DNA of 64,000 bases from Crossaster papposus (lineage: Eukaryota > Echinodermata > Asteroidea > Velatida > Solasteridae): positions 2,604,001 through 2,668,000 of the forward strand of contig JBAIAA010000025.1 in the NCBI GenBank assembly GCA_037893245.1, in the 5' to 3' direction. Below are positions 1 to 9,139 of the stretch, in pieces. The position numbers were made by a program, and so were the translations under genes. Position 1 is the first letter of the stretch. The number at the start of each line of letters is the position of its first letter. The notes beneath the pieces are model-generated. The model did not search any database. It was given only the letters and a program-made list of their open reading frames with translations, and was not told where the DNA came from.

Positions 1-431
1 AATTCTTTACCCGCGTCTACTTTTAAAACCTTTGGCCAAGTCAAAGGCGACCTAGCGTAAACTCGACTCAAAGCGTCGGCCACTTGGGTACTCGTCTTGT
101 TGGTCAAAGGTTCGGCCTCCTTAAAACGCGTGGCCACGTCAACGACCGTCATCGCGTACTTAGACTTGTTATTTTTACCCTTCAATAAAGTCGGTAAAAA
201 ATAATATATCTGATGCATTTCGTTGGGAATACCCATGAACTTGTTCAAACTCGTAGGTCGAGGAATATACGTAGGAGGCAGTAAATAAATTTGCCACAAC
301 GCTTGTTTTTTTAACCAGTTTCTGGTTTCTTCTTTGGACGCGCCCGTTTTTTTAGCTAATTTTACAACAGTGCCCTCACCCTTCCAATAACCGACGGGGC
401 TATAATACACTTTTTTAAACTTTGTTTCCAT
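1..431 (-). CDS. Polinton integrase (RVE family), N-terminal part, cut by window edge
   Basis: The reverse frame is open from the ATG at 431 to position 1 (143 codons). It begins METKFKKVYYSPVGYWKG, continues with WLKKQALWQIYLLPP and enters the RNase H-like integrase fold at MTVVDVATRFKEAEPL. These segments are characteristic of Polinton integrases, which insert the element by a retroviral DDE mechanism. The first catalytic Asp normally follows a His-Gln pair; here His-Gln is followed by IYYFLP without an Asp, so the enzyme encoded by this copy is probably dead. The second catalytic Asp (VDAGKE) is present at the window edge. No upstream splice acceptor is seen. Confidence 0.82.
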   Translation of the reverse strand, partial: METKFKKVYYSPVGYWKGEGTVVKLAKKTGASKEETRNWLKKQALWQIYLLPPTYIPRPTSLNKFMGIPNEMHQIYYFLPTLLKGKNNKSKYAMTVVDVATRFKEAEPLTNKTSTQVADALSRVYARSPLTWPKVLKVDAGKE

Positions 432-449
432 TGTATTTAACTAAACAAC

Positions 450-823
450 TTATAAAAACTTATAAACTAAAAAACCTACCAACGCCGTTCCTCCCAAAAC
501 AAACGCCAACTCGCCGGTCTTTTGATCTTCGCTAGGTGCGTACAAATCGGCGAGAGTGGGCTCGTGCTGCTGGTAGATTGGTACTCGTGAGCCTCGTCCA
601 TACTTTTAAAAGTCTTTTGAGCCTTCGCTTGTTTTTTGAGTCGATCGTTTAACCAATCGAGATGCTTTGTCCGAGATGTTTTGTTTTTCGCCGTCGTCAG
701 TTTTTCTAAAGCTAAGTCGTGTCTCTTGCGCTCTCCGTCTTGTTTAACGCTCGACAAATTTGATCCCGTGAAAGCTAAAGAGTTAAATAAAGCGCCTCCG
801 ACCATAATAGCGATGCTAGCCAT
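450..823 (-). pseudogene. Small conserved Polinton protein, frameshifted
   Basis: It starts MASIAIMVGGALFNSLAF at 823 and has a basic, coiled-coil middle (ERKRHDLALEKL, LDWLNDRLKKQ). I recall similar short proteins in coral and hydra Polintons; their function is unknown. After about residue 82 (HEYQ) the continuous frame turns into an unrelated tail that ends at 476. A neighbouring frame continues the expected pattern, including a C-terminal hydrophobic segment, and stops at 450. A one- or two-base indel near 575-580 explains this. The gene lies directly downstream of the integrase start on the same strand. Confidence 0.65.
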
Positions 824-1066
824 ATTTTAAAAGAAAAAAACAAAAATACACTTAGATTTCATCGTTAACTTACAGCAAAAACCCCAACTCTCAGACTTTT
901 ACACCCCCAGCGATAACCAAATAGAACGAGAACTCGAGTTTGTTGCGAGATACCTAGCTTTTATATTTTTCTAAGTGGATTCCTAAATCTAAAAAATAAT
1001 GAGACATATTTTCTAATACACATAAGACATTTTAATTAAAGTCTTTTATAATAAAGACAACTAAAA

Positions 1067-2538
1067 ATGATTAGCGGCATAAACAAAACGGTTGTAGAAA
1101 ATATATCGAGACTGAAAGAACAAGCACAAAAACAAGCTAAAAATTACTCGAGACTGATCGAACAAGATAAAAATATATCGAGAATGAAAGAACAAGCACA
1201 AGAACAAGCTAACAGGCTGGACTTAGATTTCAAGAGTCTAGAGATTGTAGTGAACGCGGTCGACCGCGATTTTTTTATGGTTATTTTTGCGGATATATTA
1301 CCCGCCGTTACAACGGATGAGCTAATAAACAGATGGAAATCTGATCCGTTGGTGTTTTATCAAAATCAATTCAATTTTGCAATGTGGTGCAGTACCGCCG
1401 GTTGAATTGCGGCATAGGGATAGATCTACTTTATTCGACGGATCGTCTCACGAGGGCCATATATAGATTTCATGTTTATTTTACGGTTAGACAAATATTA
1501 GAGTTTATGCAATGTCCCATACCGGGCGAGGGCATATATGACCCTTATAACAACAATATAGATCGTAAAGGTTATATAGACACTTGCAGATTTTACGGCG
1601 TAGATCACAACTTGTCTTGGATACAGACGGTCGATCATTATTCCGGCGGATTGGGTCAGGCTTATGCTTGGGGTCACCCTATGGGGGATTACGATACCGC
1701 ACCCTTGGATATTAGTTACGGTAAATACGCGGGGGGATGTCTAATGGGGTTTGGCAACGAAGATCCTCCTAAAGGATCTGGTTATTACAGTACTTATATA
1801 ATAAGTTATATATCGCAAAGTAGAGCGGTATTGACGCTCGGGTGGCAAAAATGGATACCCGCAGAGTCTCCCTTTACCGACGTAGGGATACAAAAAATAA
1901 ACGAATCTGTCAGGGCGTATGTTTACGCTCTTCTGGGGGCTCGGGCGCAAACAAAAACTAGTATTTTTACTCCGGGCATGGGGCTCGACGCCCAAGCCCA
2001 GTTTGTTAATATCGTCTAAGACTTGATATCGTCTCCAGCCGATCTGGAAGAATCTATAACCCAATTTCAAGATTCGCTGCAATATGCCAGGAGTTCGTTA
2101 AACTTTGTGCTGGCGAAAGGATTATATCTCGTGCTTTCGAACATGCAATTGAGGGTCAGAACCCACGAAGGATATAACAACAATATACAGATTGTGACCA
2201 CTAACTTACCGTTGGGATTAAACTCAAAGATAAACTCAAAAATACCACCAACGCCATTGCCCGCGGGTGACCCAACAACACCACCACCACCACCAACGCC
2301 AACGTCCTCGGTTGTTGACCCACCACCACTAACGCCAGCGTCCGCGATCATTGACCCACCACCACCACCACCACCAGCGCCAACAACCAAAAGCCCGGCT
2401 CTGGTAACACCACCAACGCCCACGGTCGAGCCTTCTTTTCCCGAAGAAAACGTTTTAACTAGAGATCCTCACGAGTATGAAAAAACTTCGCTGATTGTCG
2501 GTACTTTAGCCATAGCGGGTATAGGATACCTGATGTGA
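1067..2538 (+). pseudogene. Large conserved Polinton protein of unknown function, frameshift plus stop
   Basis: Three collinear reading blocks (1067-1405, about 1384-2019, 2023-2538) look like one protein of about 485 residues. The first block has a repeated KEQAQ(K/E)QA coiled coil. The second contains INESVRAYVYALLGARAQTK, a segment I recall from coral Polinton proteins. The third is Pro-rich (PPPPPPPAP, about residues 75-135 of that block) and ends in a short hydrophobic stretch. A frameshift lies near 1384-1405 and an in-frame TAA at 2017-2019 separates blocks two and three. It is the only Polinton gene here on the plus strand. A virion-associated role is possible but not shown. Confidence 0.65.
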
Positions 2539-2572
2539 AAATATTTTGTTAGAAGGCTTTTTTTTTTAAATT

Positions 2573-3801
2573 TTAACCGAGGCGCTTTTGTAAATAAACA
2601 AAAATTAAAGTTCCGACTCCCACTATAATTAGGCCCACACGTGTTCGCCCAACCATCCGACGGTTTTACTCAATACGTTAAATATCCAACTCGCTATACC
2701 GCCTAAAATTCCGGGCAAGGCGTCGAGTAATTTTGAGCCGAGTTTAGCGAGCGCGTTTGAAAAGTGTTTTAGTTGCGACTGTATCCATTCTTTTACGTTA
2801 TTCGCGTTAGATGGTGGTATCGGAGTAGGCGCGGGCGCTGTGTTGGCCTGGACGCACTGACAGACAAAATGCTCTTTACTATCAAACCGATAGCCAAACC
2901 AAACGCCGACAAAATGCTCGCGATGGTCACGCCTTGTTCTCTGAACAACGTTCTAATTTTTTCACTCAAGGTCGTGTCGCTATCTAAAATCCTCGTAATC
3001 GTTTCTTTGATTCTGTTTATCTGACTTCTGAGTTTTTTTTGTCGGTAGACGCGGCTTCTAATCTAGCCGATCTTTCGATTTTTAAGTCTTCTAATTTTTC
3101 TCTCATTTCTGCCGTGGAACCGTTGCTCACTGATTCGGCTAATGCTCCTTTGGTCTGGGCTATCTCATCATCGAGTATTCTGAGACGCGCTAAATTTATT
3201 TCTAAGTTGCCTCTCATCGTTTGAAGAGTTTTGTCTGTTGGATAGTATAAAACTGGTTTCCTGTTCTTGTTCTTGGTCTAAAGTTTCGAGAATTTCGCTT
3301 AAATCGTCGGCCGCTTTCGGAAGATCTTGCATCGGGATAGACTCCGGTTCAATCTGTTGTAATTGTTGTTGTTGTTCTATATTAAGTGGGTTTCGTTTAT
3401 AATCTTTAAAACCTAATTGGTTTCTAATAAAATCTATACCGTCCCTAGCATTTTTTTCGATAGAACTTAATGCTAAAAATGTATCTTATTTTTTTTTTTC
3501 GCGATAATCTTACTTCTTCGTCATCGGTTTTAAAATATAACGTGTTATATTTTACTACGAATCTTTTCCATTGCGGAATTATATCATATTGTCTTTGTCC
3601 TTGACGTTTGTAGAAACTTTCGACTCTTTGATTATCAATAAAACGTCTCTCTTGATCTAAAACACCATCACGAGCTTGAGCATAGGCTGGATCTAACGCC
3701 GTTTCGTTGTCGATGGAGTAATCGTTATTGTCCCAGTCTAGATCATTGTCTTCTGCCGGGGTTAATTCGTCTACCGGTTCAAAATATCCACCTTCGGCCA
3801 T
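2573..3801 (-). pseudogene. Conserved Polinton coiled-coil/membrane protein, several frameshifts
   Basis: It begins MAEGGYFEPVDELTPAED at 3801 and runs through an acidic N-terminus, a Gln-rich linker, a coiled coil (LEDLKIERSARLEAA), the motif IRTLFREQGVTIASIL followed by a hydrophobic segment, and an amphipathic C-terminal tail that ends near 2573. The IRTLFREQG block matches a protein type I recall from coral Polintons. The frame is broken near 3490 (T run), near 3210, near 3040 (T run), near 2860 and near 2635. The fragments are collinear and together would give about 400 residues. Function unknown. Confidence 0.6.
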
Positions 3802-3823
3802 TTTATTATAACGAACTAAAGTT

Positions 3824-4057
3824 TTATGTTGAGTTTAATATATTTGGTGGGAGTATATTTTGATTGACCAGCCATGTTTTTACGTACATCGATGCGCTTA
3901 TCGCAGCCGTTAGTTTAGCTACATCTTCTATGCTCAACTTGTCGAGATCGGCCGGTTTGATCTTCAACAGTTTTTTACTAAACATGGTAAATCCCACGCT
4001 TAACATAGAGATCACGGCGGCGTGATAGAGATTGTTGGCGATGCTATTAGTATCCAA
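3824..4057 (-). CDS. Small Polinton membrane protein
   Basis: An intact 77-codon ORF, starting MDTNSIANNLYHAAVISM, with one predicted hydrophobic segment (about residues 11-26) followed by KKLLKIKPADLDKLSIEDVAKL and the C-terminal ILPPNILNST. Short proteins of this pattern recur in invertebrate Polintons as I remember them; the role is unknown. It sits 22 bp upstream of the larger ORF at 3801 and on the same strand, suggesting a shared transcription unit. Confidence 0.6.
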   Translation of the reverse strand: MDTNSIANNLYHAAVISMLSVGFTMFSKKLLKIKPADLDKLSIEDVAKLTAAISASMYVKTWLVNQNILPPNILNST

Positions 4058-4079
4058 TTATAATTGCCTTAATTTTTTT

Positions 4080-4979
4080 TTAATTTTTTTTTTTAATTCC
4101 ATTTTTACAAAATCTGAAGATGGTTGGGGCGGAGAAGAAGGGATTGGGGATGGAGTCCCCCTTGGGCTTTTTTGGGGAGGCTGTGCTAGTGGTTGTGGTT
4201 TTGGCGGTGAGACTCTTTGGCTTCATATATAGAGTCCTCCTAAAACAAGCGCCAACCCCGTTATTGACCCAATTGTTGCGTACGAATAAGAAAGAGTACT
4301 CTTCACGTGTATATTTTACATCTTGGCAATTTGTTCTTTTCTCTTTTTGTTGTGTTCCGCTAATGCCTTGCTTGGGTTTTCTTGTTGACTCATTTTTTAT
4401 TATATTGTCAAGATAATTATTTTCGTTGATAACTAAATGTTTAGACGTTATCAAGAAACCTACTAACGGCGACAACACCATTCCGTAGTTGTAATAAACT
4501 TCGCAAAGTAAACTAGCTATTAAGCTAGATATAACGGAATCTTCCTCTGGATCTTTGGTGAGCGCGTCTTCCGAGTCTACTCGTAGATTGACACCCATGA
4601 GTTTGATCATAGGTAGACTCGCGCCTAAAACTCTTGAGTAAATCCCCAGCACGCAGTTATCCAAACTAGTAATCTTTTCTTTACCCAACCTTGCCTCGTA
4701 ATGGTTGTACATTTTTTCTTGTTTGTTCGCGTCTAGGTTTTCTATATCTCCTTGGCTAAATTCTTTACCTAAATACTTTTTAGAATCACCAGCTGATACT
4801 ACACCCAACAGTCTATTTTTATGTTTTTCCGTTTGCGGATCGTTGTCTAAAGTTTTTAAAGGCTCCATTTTTATAAGACGGTATAATTTTATTTTTAAAG
4901 AAAAATATTTGTAAGATAAAATACACAAGGTCGACGCTATAATAAATTTGAGCAAAAGGTCGATCAGCAAAAATAACAT
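4080..4979 (-). CDS. Polinton ORF, conserved central region, N-terminal membrane segment
   Basis: A 299-codon frame. Residues 1-28 are strongly hydrophobic (LLIDLLLKFIIASTLCILSY). A second possible start at Met-38 (MEPLKTLDNDPQ) would remove this segment. The core has RLLGVVSAGDSKKYLGKEF and NLDANKQEKMYNHYEARLGK, a pattern I associate with Polinton proteins. The last 90 residues are basic and Lys/Thr/Ser-rich and may be out of the ancestral frame, so an indel near 4250-4400 is possible. Function unknown. Confidence 0.55.
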   Translation of the reverse strand: MLFLLIDLLLKFIIASTLCILSYKYFSLKIKLYRLIKMEPLKTLDNDPQTEKHKNRLLGVVSAGDSKKYLGKEFSQGDIENLDANKQEKMYNHYEARLGKEKITSLDNCVLGIYSRVLGASLPMIKLMGVNLRVDSEDALTKDPEEDSVISSLIASLLCEVYYNYGMVLSPLVGFLITSKHLVINENNYLDNIIKNESTRKPKQGISGTQQKEKRTNCQDVKYTREEYSFLFVRNNWVNNGVGACFRRTLYMKPKSLTAKTTTTSTASPKKPKGDSIPNPFFSAPTIFRFCKNGIKKKN

Positions 4980-5004
4980 TTAAATAAACGCGAGATAAAC
5001 TAAC

Positions 5005-5300
5005 TGCAACAAATCACAACTAGCTGTTTAACAACTTACAACAAGCTTCCCAACAAATTAAAACTAGCGGTTCAACAAATTACAACTAGCTGTCCAACAA
5101 ATTACAACTAGCTGTCCAACAAATTACAACTAGCTACCCAACAAATTACAACTAGCTATGCAAGTACTTTACAACTAGCTATAGGCCTACAGCAAATCTC
5201 AACTAGCTATACAGCAAATCTCAACTAGCTGTTTAACAAATTACAACTAGCTATCTAACAAAACCTCAACAAATCACAACTAGGTTACAACAAATTATAT
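5005..5300. repeat. Iterated array of about 20-bp units with core ACAACTAGCT
   Basis: The core ACAACTAGCT or CTCAACTAGCT recurs about a dozen times, usually as CAACAAATTACAACTAGCTR, spaced about 20-30 bp apart. It fills the gap between the 4979 ORF and the ATPase gene. CTAG-centred half-sites give it local dyad symmetry. It could be an origin-like, packaging or promoter iteron set; nothing else decides this. Confidence 0.8.
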
Positions 5301-5895
5301 TTAGTCCGAGGATCCGTATATAAAATCAATTTACTATAGGGAGTGTCTTTGAGATATTGTTTTATGTCTCGTCTTTATTATCTGGCACCACATCATTTTC
5401 GTTGAGGCAATTATCAAAACTTTTTTTGTCTTTGCAATAAAAAATAGCGACCCATTGAGTCTGTTCGCGATAATCTTTTGAAACGCTGTTATATTTTTGA
5501 GTCAACAACCAACAGCTGTGGTTATCGTGTCTATCGCTAAAGGCTAATTTAGATAACATGCAGCATCCTCCCTTGTGGCCCTTTCGATATTTCATCGCTT
5601 GATAAGCGCTGCAGTCGTCGATTAAAAACAAATTGTGCAAATCTTTAAATTTCGTTTGATAAAGGTCTATGGCTTCGTTCATGTTCATATTTTCGGCGTC
5701 GAGGTCGCACGCGTAAACGTTGGGGTCGTTAAAAAACCAAGGCCTCTCGTGGTTTGTTTTGTTGTTTGACAGAGTCGGACATATGATCACCAAGTATTGA
5801 AATTGGTTGGCGTATTCGTTTTCTAGCAAGTCTAACGCAAACTTTGTTTTGCCAGAGTTTGTTCTTCCGCATATTAAAGCGCAGTGCGGTGTCAT
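5285..5895 (-). pseudogene. Polinton packaging ATPase (FtsK/HerA-A32 type), frameshifted near the C-terminus
   Basis: The gene starts MTPHCALICGRTNSGKTKFA at 5895. Walker A is GRTNSGKT (residues 10-17) and Walker B is LFLIDD (about residues 88-93); a downstream LTQKYN and QWVAIFY fit the conserved sensor region of this family. Such ATPases pump element or viral DNA into capsids. The main frame ends at 5362 after VVPDNKDET. A neighbouring frame continues for about 30 more codons in the family pattern to a stop at 5285, so a single indel near 5365 removed the normal C-terminus. The catalytic core itself is intact. Confidence 0.85.
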
Positions 5896-5913
5896 GTCTT
5901 TTATAAATACAAG

Positions 5914-6111
5914 TTATTTTATTTTTTTAAAGTTGACGCTGCTCAAGCGACCTTCTTGGATTTTAAGTTGCGCGTCCATCACCAAAAAGACGTAACACTT
6001 TATAGCGGCCGTTGTTTGAGCTTCGCGTTCCATCAATATAGAGATTGCTCCGCTTATACACATGTGTATTATAAAAAGCGAAAGCCATTTGGATTTAATT
6101 TGCGACACCAT
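5914..6111 (-). CDS. Small Polinton protein beside the element end
   Basis: A 65-codon ORF beginning MVSQIKSKWLSLFIIHMC, with a hydrophobic N-terminal half and ISILMEREAQTTAAIKCY in the middle. I recall a similar ISGAISILMEREAQTT segment in other Polintons; the function is not known. It lies 18 bp upstream of the ATPase start and is transcribed in the same direction. It is the outermost gene at this end. Confidence 0.55.
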   Translation of the reverse strand: MVSQIKSKWLSLFIIHMCISGAISILMEREAQTTAAIKCYVFLVMDAQLKIQEGRLSSVNFKKIK

Positions 6112-6128
6112 TTTTGTCCATTGTGTAA

Positions 6129-6280
6129 TTGTAAGCTATAGCCAAGTAATTCAGAAGCAGCTGCTTCCATTGGGGCATGTACACTTGTAAGCCATAACCA
6201 AGTAATTAAAAAGCAGCTGCTTCCATTGGGGCATGTGTAATTGTAAGCCATAACCAAGTAATTCAGACAGCCGCTTCCCA
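6129..6280. repeat. 56-bp direct repeat, about 2.7 copies, at the Polinton edge
   Basis: TTGTAAGCYATARCCAAGTA starts at 6129, 6185 and 6241, giving a period of exactly 56 bp. The third copy diverges after AGTAATTCAGACAG. The array lies between the last Polinton ORF and the first host exon, where a terminal inverted repeat would be expected. Confidence 0.85.
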
Positions 6281-6285
6281 TCATC

Positions 6286-6339
6286 GGCAATGTGTGCCCG
6301 AAGGGTCACTTCTGCCTACAGGGATCTCATATCTAACTG
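6286..6339 (+). pseudogene. GCC-gene exon 1 (as visible)
   Basis: Reads NVCPKGHFCLQGSHI and then TAA at 6334-6336, just before a perfect donor GTAAGT at 6340. Exon 2 begins in phase 1, while this exon ends in phase 0, so loss of a single base here would explain both the stop and the phase mismatch. Its upstream border merges with the Polinton-edge repeat. Confidence 0.55.
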
Positions 6340-6545
6340 GTAAGTAGAGAAAAAACTTTTCTGATTTTAATCGGAAATCAAACTTAATTCTAAACATTTG
6401 GAGTTTTTTTTACTTTCTGGAGTAAGAAAAGAAGTCTACTTGTTTATTAACGAGCAAGGTACACCAACTTTAAATAGCCTGTAGCCTGTCTTCAGAACAG
6501 ATAAAGGAATTCAAAATATTTTATCATGCGTTTCTTTCTCCCGAG

Positions 6546-6681
6546 GTTGCGAGGCCGGCACCTACCAGGACCAAGTCCAGCAGTCTTCCTGCCTCCCTTG
6601 CCCACAGAGCTACTACTGCTACCTCAACACCACCGACTACACCTCCAACGACTGCCCGACGGGCTACTACTGCCCCCTTAA
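6546..6681 (+). pseudogene. GCC-gene exon 2, interrupted by a MITE
   Basis: After an acceptor at 6544-6545 the frame gives CEAGTYQDQVQQSS, CLPCPQSYYC and CPTGYYCP. At 6678-6681 the coding sequence runs directly into TTAA and the MITE terminus AAGTAGGATACACCAT. No matching continuation was found past the MITE, so the exon is truncated. Confidence 0.7.
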
Positions 6682-6860
6682 AAGTAGGATACACCATTGG
6701 TAATTGCTTGAATTATCATGAATGAGTAGATTTGGAAGGTTGTGTTTTAAAGTAAATATCGTTTAATTGACCTGTCCGAAGTTTTACAATCATGGATGCC
6801 GAGAAAAGCACGAAAAACATCCTTAATGATTGAAACAAACACTTTTGATGTGAGATCAAA
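6682..6860 (+). mobile_element. MITE family B copy (TTAA-type), 5' part
   Basis: Matches the left half of the complete copy at 18223-18577 (GTATACACCA end, TTGCTTRAATTATCATGAAT, GATGCCGAGAAAAGCACG). It is truncated on the right. It is flanked by TTAA on the left, which suggests a piggyBac-type target. Confidence 0.7.
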
Positions 6861-6889
6861 AGTTGTATTTCTGTTTTAAGAATTGAACA

Positions 6890-7030
6890 AAGAAATTGAC
6901 TGGGGCAGGGTTTAAATCAGCGACCTCCTGAGCCTCCCGGTGCTCTGACAACTGAGCTATCCAGCCCTTTATTGGCAGCTCCCCAAATTAGTCATTTTCA
7001 GGGGGCACTAGTCAGGGATCAGGCCAAAAG
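6890..7030 (-). mobile_element. tRNA-derived SINE, head-to-head partner 1
   Basis: Reverse complement contains GGGCTGGATAGCTCAGTTG (A box), a degenerate B box and the tail AGTCAATTTCTTTGTTCAAT. It is the same family as the copies at 7050, 27385 and 39675. It is not a functional tRNA because it lacks a foldable cloverleaf. Confidence 0.75.
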
Positions 7031-7049
7031 TCCTGATATTATATGTTGA

Positions 7050-7245
7050 GCAAGGCTTATGGCTTCTGACTATCGTCCCCTGAACACTGATATTGACTAA
7101 TTTGGGCAACCGCCAACACGGGGCTGGATAGCTCAGTTTGTAGAGGCTGCTGTTTCAAGCCCTGCTTCAGTCAATTTCTTTGTTCATTTTCAAAATAGTA
7201 TTGACTTGCACCTAGCCGGTTTCCCTTGTGGTGCATTTTAAATGT
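7050..7245 (+). mobile_element. tRNA-derived SINE, head-to-head partner 2
   Basis: Plus-strand copy of the same family with GGGCTGGATAGCTCAGTTTG and CAGTCAATTTCTTTGTTC. It is inverted relative to the copy ending at 7030, so a transcript across both could fold into a stem of roughly 130 bp. Confidence 0.75.
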
Positions 7246-7633
7246 TTTTATTCCTGTGGATGGATGTCCCCTTTTCATATCCGGGACAATTTCTTGACAA
7301 GTGCTGGCTAGAATCATTCAGTTTGTCCTGAAATACCTCTGCATTTTTCGCCCGGACTTGTTCTGCGGAAAGTTTTAGGAGCATCTGCTGGACTCAACAA
7401 ATACTGATAACTCTATTGCAGGAAGATTATGAGGGAAGTTGTTTAGAATCCTGCATCGTACAGTGTATATCAGACACTATGTCTGCAATTTGACTGAGAC
7501 TTGTCTCAGATATGAATTGAGATTTAGAGGCAAGATGACTAATAAGTTACAATTGCTTGTTTGAATAAAGCTACAAATCCAGAAAGTAAAAGTTTTTGTA
7601 TCGGCATGCCCGACATTTTTTATTTTTGTTTAG

Positions 7634-7982
7634 CCAAATGTGAATGGTGGGGAATGCAAAGCCGGCGAATACTGCCCTAGCGGCTCAGCCCAGCCCTGGC
7701 CATGCACCCCGTGCTGGCACTGCAACACCACAGGCCTCTCCGAGTCCTCAGGCCAGTGCAGCCCGGGCTTCTACTGCCCCGAGGGCTCGTCCAGTCCTGA
7801 GGAGCGGGAGTGCCCGGTCGGCCGGTACTGCCCATTGGAGACCAGCGTCCCAATCCCTTGCTCCAATGGGACTTACAACACGGCCACAGGGCAGGATGGT
7901 CTGGAGGATTGCTTGCCTTGCCGGGCTGGGTTCTACTGTGACGAGATTGGGGCTTCGGCCACCAGCGGCATATGCTTGGCAG
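7634..7982 (+). CDS. GCC-gene exon 3 (intact)
   Basis: Acceptor TTTTGTTTAG and donor GTAGGT enclose 349 bp. The translation has GGECKAGEYCPSGSAQP, CTPCWHC, CSPGFYCPEGSSSP, CPVGRYCPLETS and CLPCRAGFYCDEIG. That is about two and a half GCC2/GCC3-like modules with regularly spaced Cys. It ends in phase 1 and joins cleanly to exon 4 (CLAG-YYCPPG). Confidence 0.85.
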
Positions 7983-8284
7983 GTAGGTTCAATCTTCTCA
8001 TGAAGACGATCAGAGCATGCTGATCGGAACGTTGAGTCCGCACTCAAACGGTTCTCTTCAGAACTACACAATTTTCCTAAATAATTCAACCACAAGGTGT
8101 TGCTGCAAACCTTCACTAGTTTGTTACTACCACCATGCAAATCTTTAAATCCTATTTAATGAGAACATACAGGGTGTATATACACACAAAATGCAACTAA
8201 ATATAATGGAATACCTTGCGTATAATGTATAACTAGGTATAACTATATCTATGCATAACTATATCTGACAATGTTTAACAGAAT

Positions 8285-8650
8285 ATGGAGTGTTGTGGTC
8301 TCGTGGTTTGGAGCATCGCATTTGTAATCTGTAGGTTAAGCTACAGGTTGTAGGTTCGAGTCCTGCCCGAGACTATGGTGCGTGTGCCCTTGGGCAAGGC
8401 ACTTTGTCACTCATTGCTTCTCCACCCAGGAGTAAATGGGTACCTGTGAGGGCAGAGATGGTTTAATTGTGGTTGATTTAGCTGCTTTGCGCCGAAATGG
8501 CAGCATCGAGCTGTATACTCCCCAGGGAACTGAGATGGTATTTGGAATGTTTCATGGGCCCAATGACCGAGGTAATAATGTTAAGCGCTTTGAAACCTTG
8601 GTGATAAAGCGCTATATAAGCACCGCACAATATGAGTATTTTTCCAAGAG
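8285..8650 (+). mobile_element. tRNA-derived SINE family A
   Basis: A box TGGTCTCGTGG and a perfect B box GGTTCGAGTCC (8352-8362) are followed by the body GTACCTGTGAGGGCAGAGAT and the tail AAGCGCTATATAAG. Related copies are at 11735 and 16953. Confidence 0.85.
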
Positions 8651-9139
8651 AGGTCAAATTGACCATAGGACCAAGTTTTTTAATTTTGTTTGGATACTGT
8701 GCAAGTATTAAAATCAAGTCCTCAGACACTTTTGTATGTGTAGGCGCCACCGAAATAAACCAGAGCTGGAGGGAACGGGCATATTGGCTCAGCGCTGGCT
8801 CATTTCGGTGACGACTTGATTTCAGTATAAACTATTTTCTATAGGGGCCTATTATCGATGTTAGTTCTATTATTTGTTAGTTAAATACATTCTACGTGTG
8901 GTATTCCGTTATTTTTTTTATATTCTTTTTTATACACTCTGTACAACATTCGCAAACATCAACAAAATAAAAACCCAAATCATCTCGAAACACTTGACTG
9001 GACTGTTAGGGAATGACAGTCTAAAGCATCCTGTAAAATAATGGCTCTTGGTGTGCAGACATTTTTCAAGTAAAGTTTTTGTATCAATTTTCTACACTGG
9101 TCAATTGACCAGTGTTGACGAAAAAAATGGCTTTCTTAA

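Larger units (their letters stand above)
1..6285. mobile_element. Polinton/Maverick (adintovirus-like) remnant, right-hand part
   Basis: The block holds genes on both strands without introns: a retroviral-type integrase fragment, a packaging ATPase with Walker motifs, and several small membrane or coiled-coil proteins that resemble proteins I recall from invertebrate Polintons. DNA polymerase, major capsid and protease genes are not in view and would lie left of the window. The right boundary is placed between the last ORF (start 6111) and the host exon near 6286; the terminal inverted repeat cannot be verified because the partner end is outside. Multiple frameshifts show that this copy is decayed. 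Confidence 0.85.

Noticed and set aside
2067-2423. Minus-strand Gly-rich ORF
   Set aside because: Shadow of the proline-rich codons of the plus-strand Polinton gene.
5005-5300. Possible CRISPR-like array
   Set aside because: Units are contiguous tandem repeats without unique spacers, in a eukaryotic element.
8285-8362. tRNA gene from A and B boxes
   Set aside because: The boxes are followed by a SINE body and tail and no cloverleaf is formed; the other A/B-box sites (7121, 12066, 12978, 17010, 24690, 27390, 39760) are alike.
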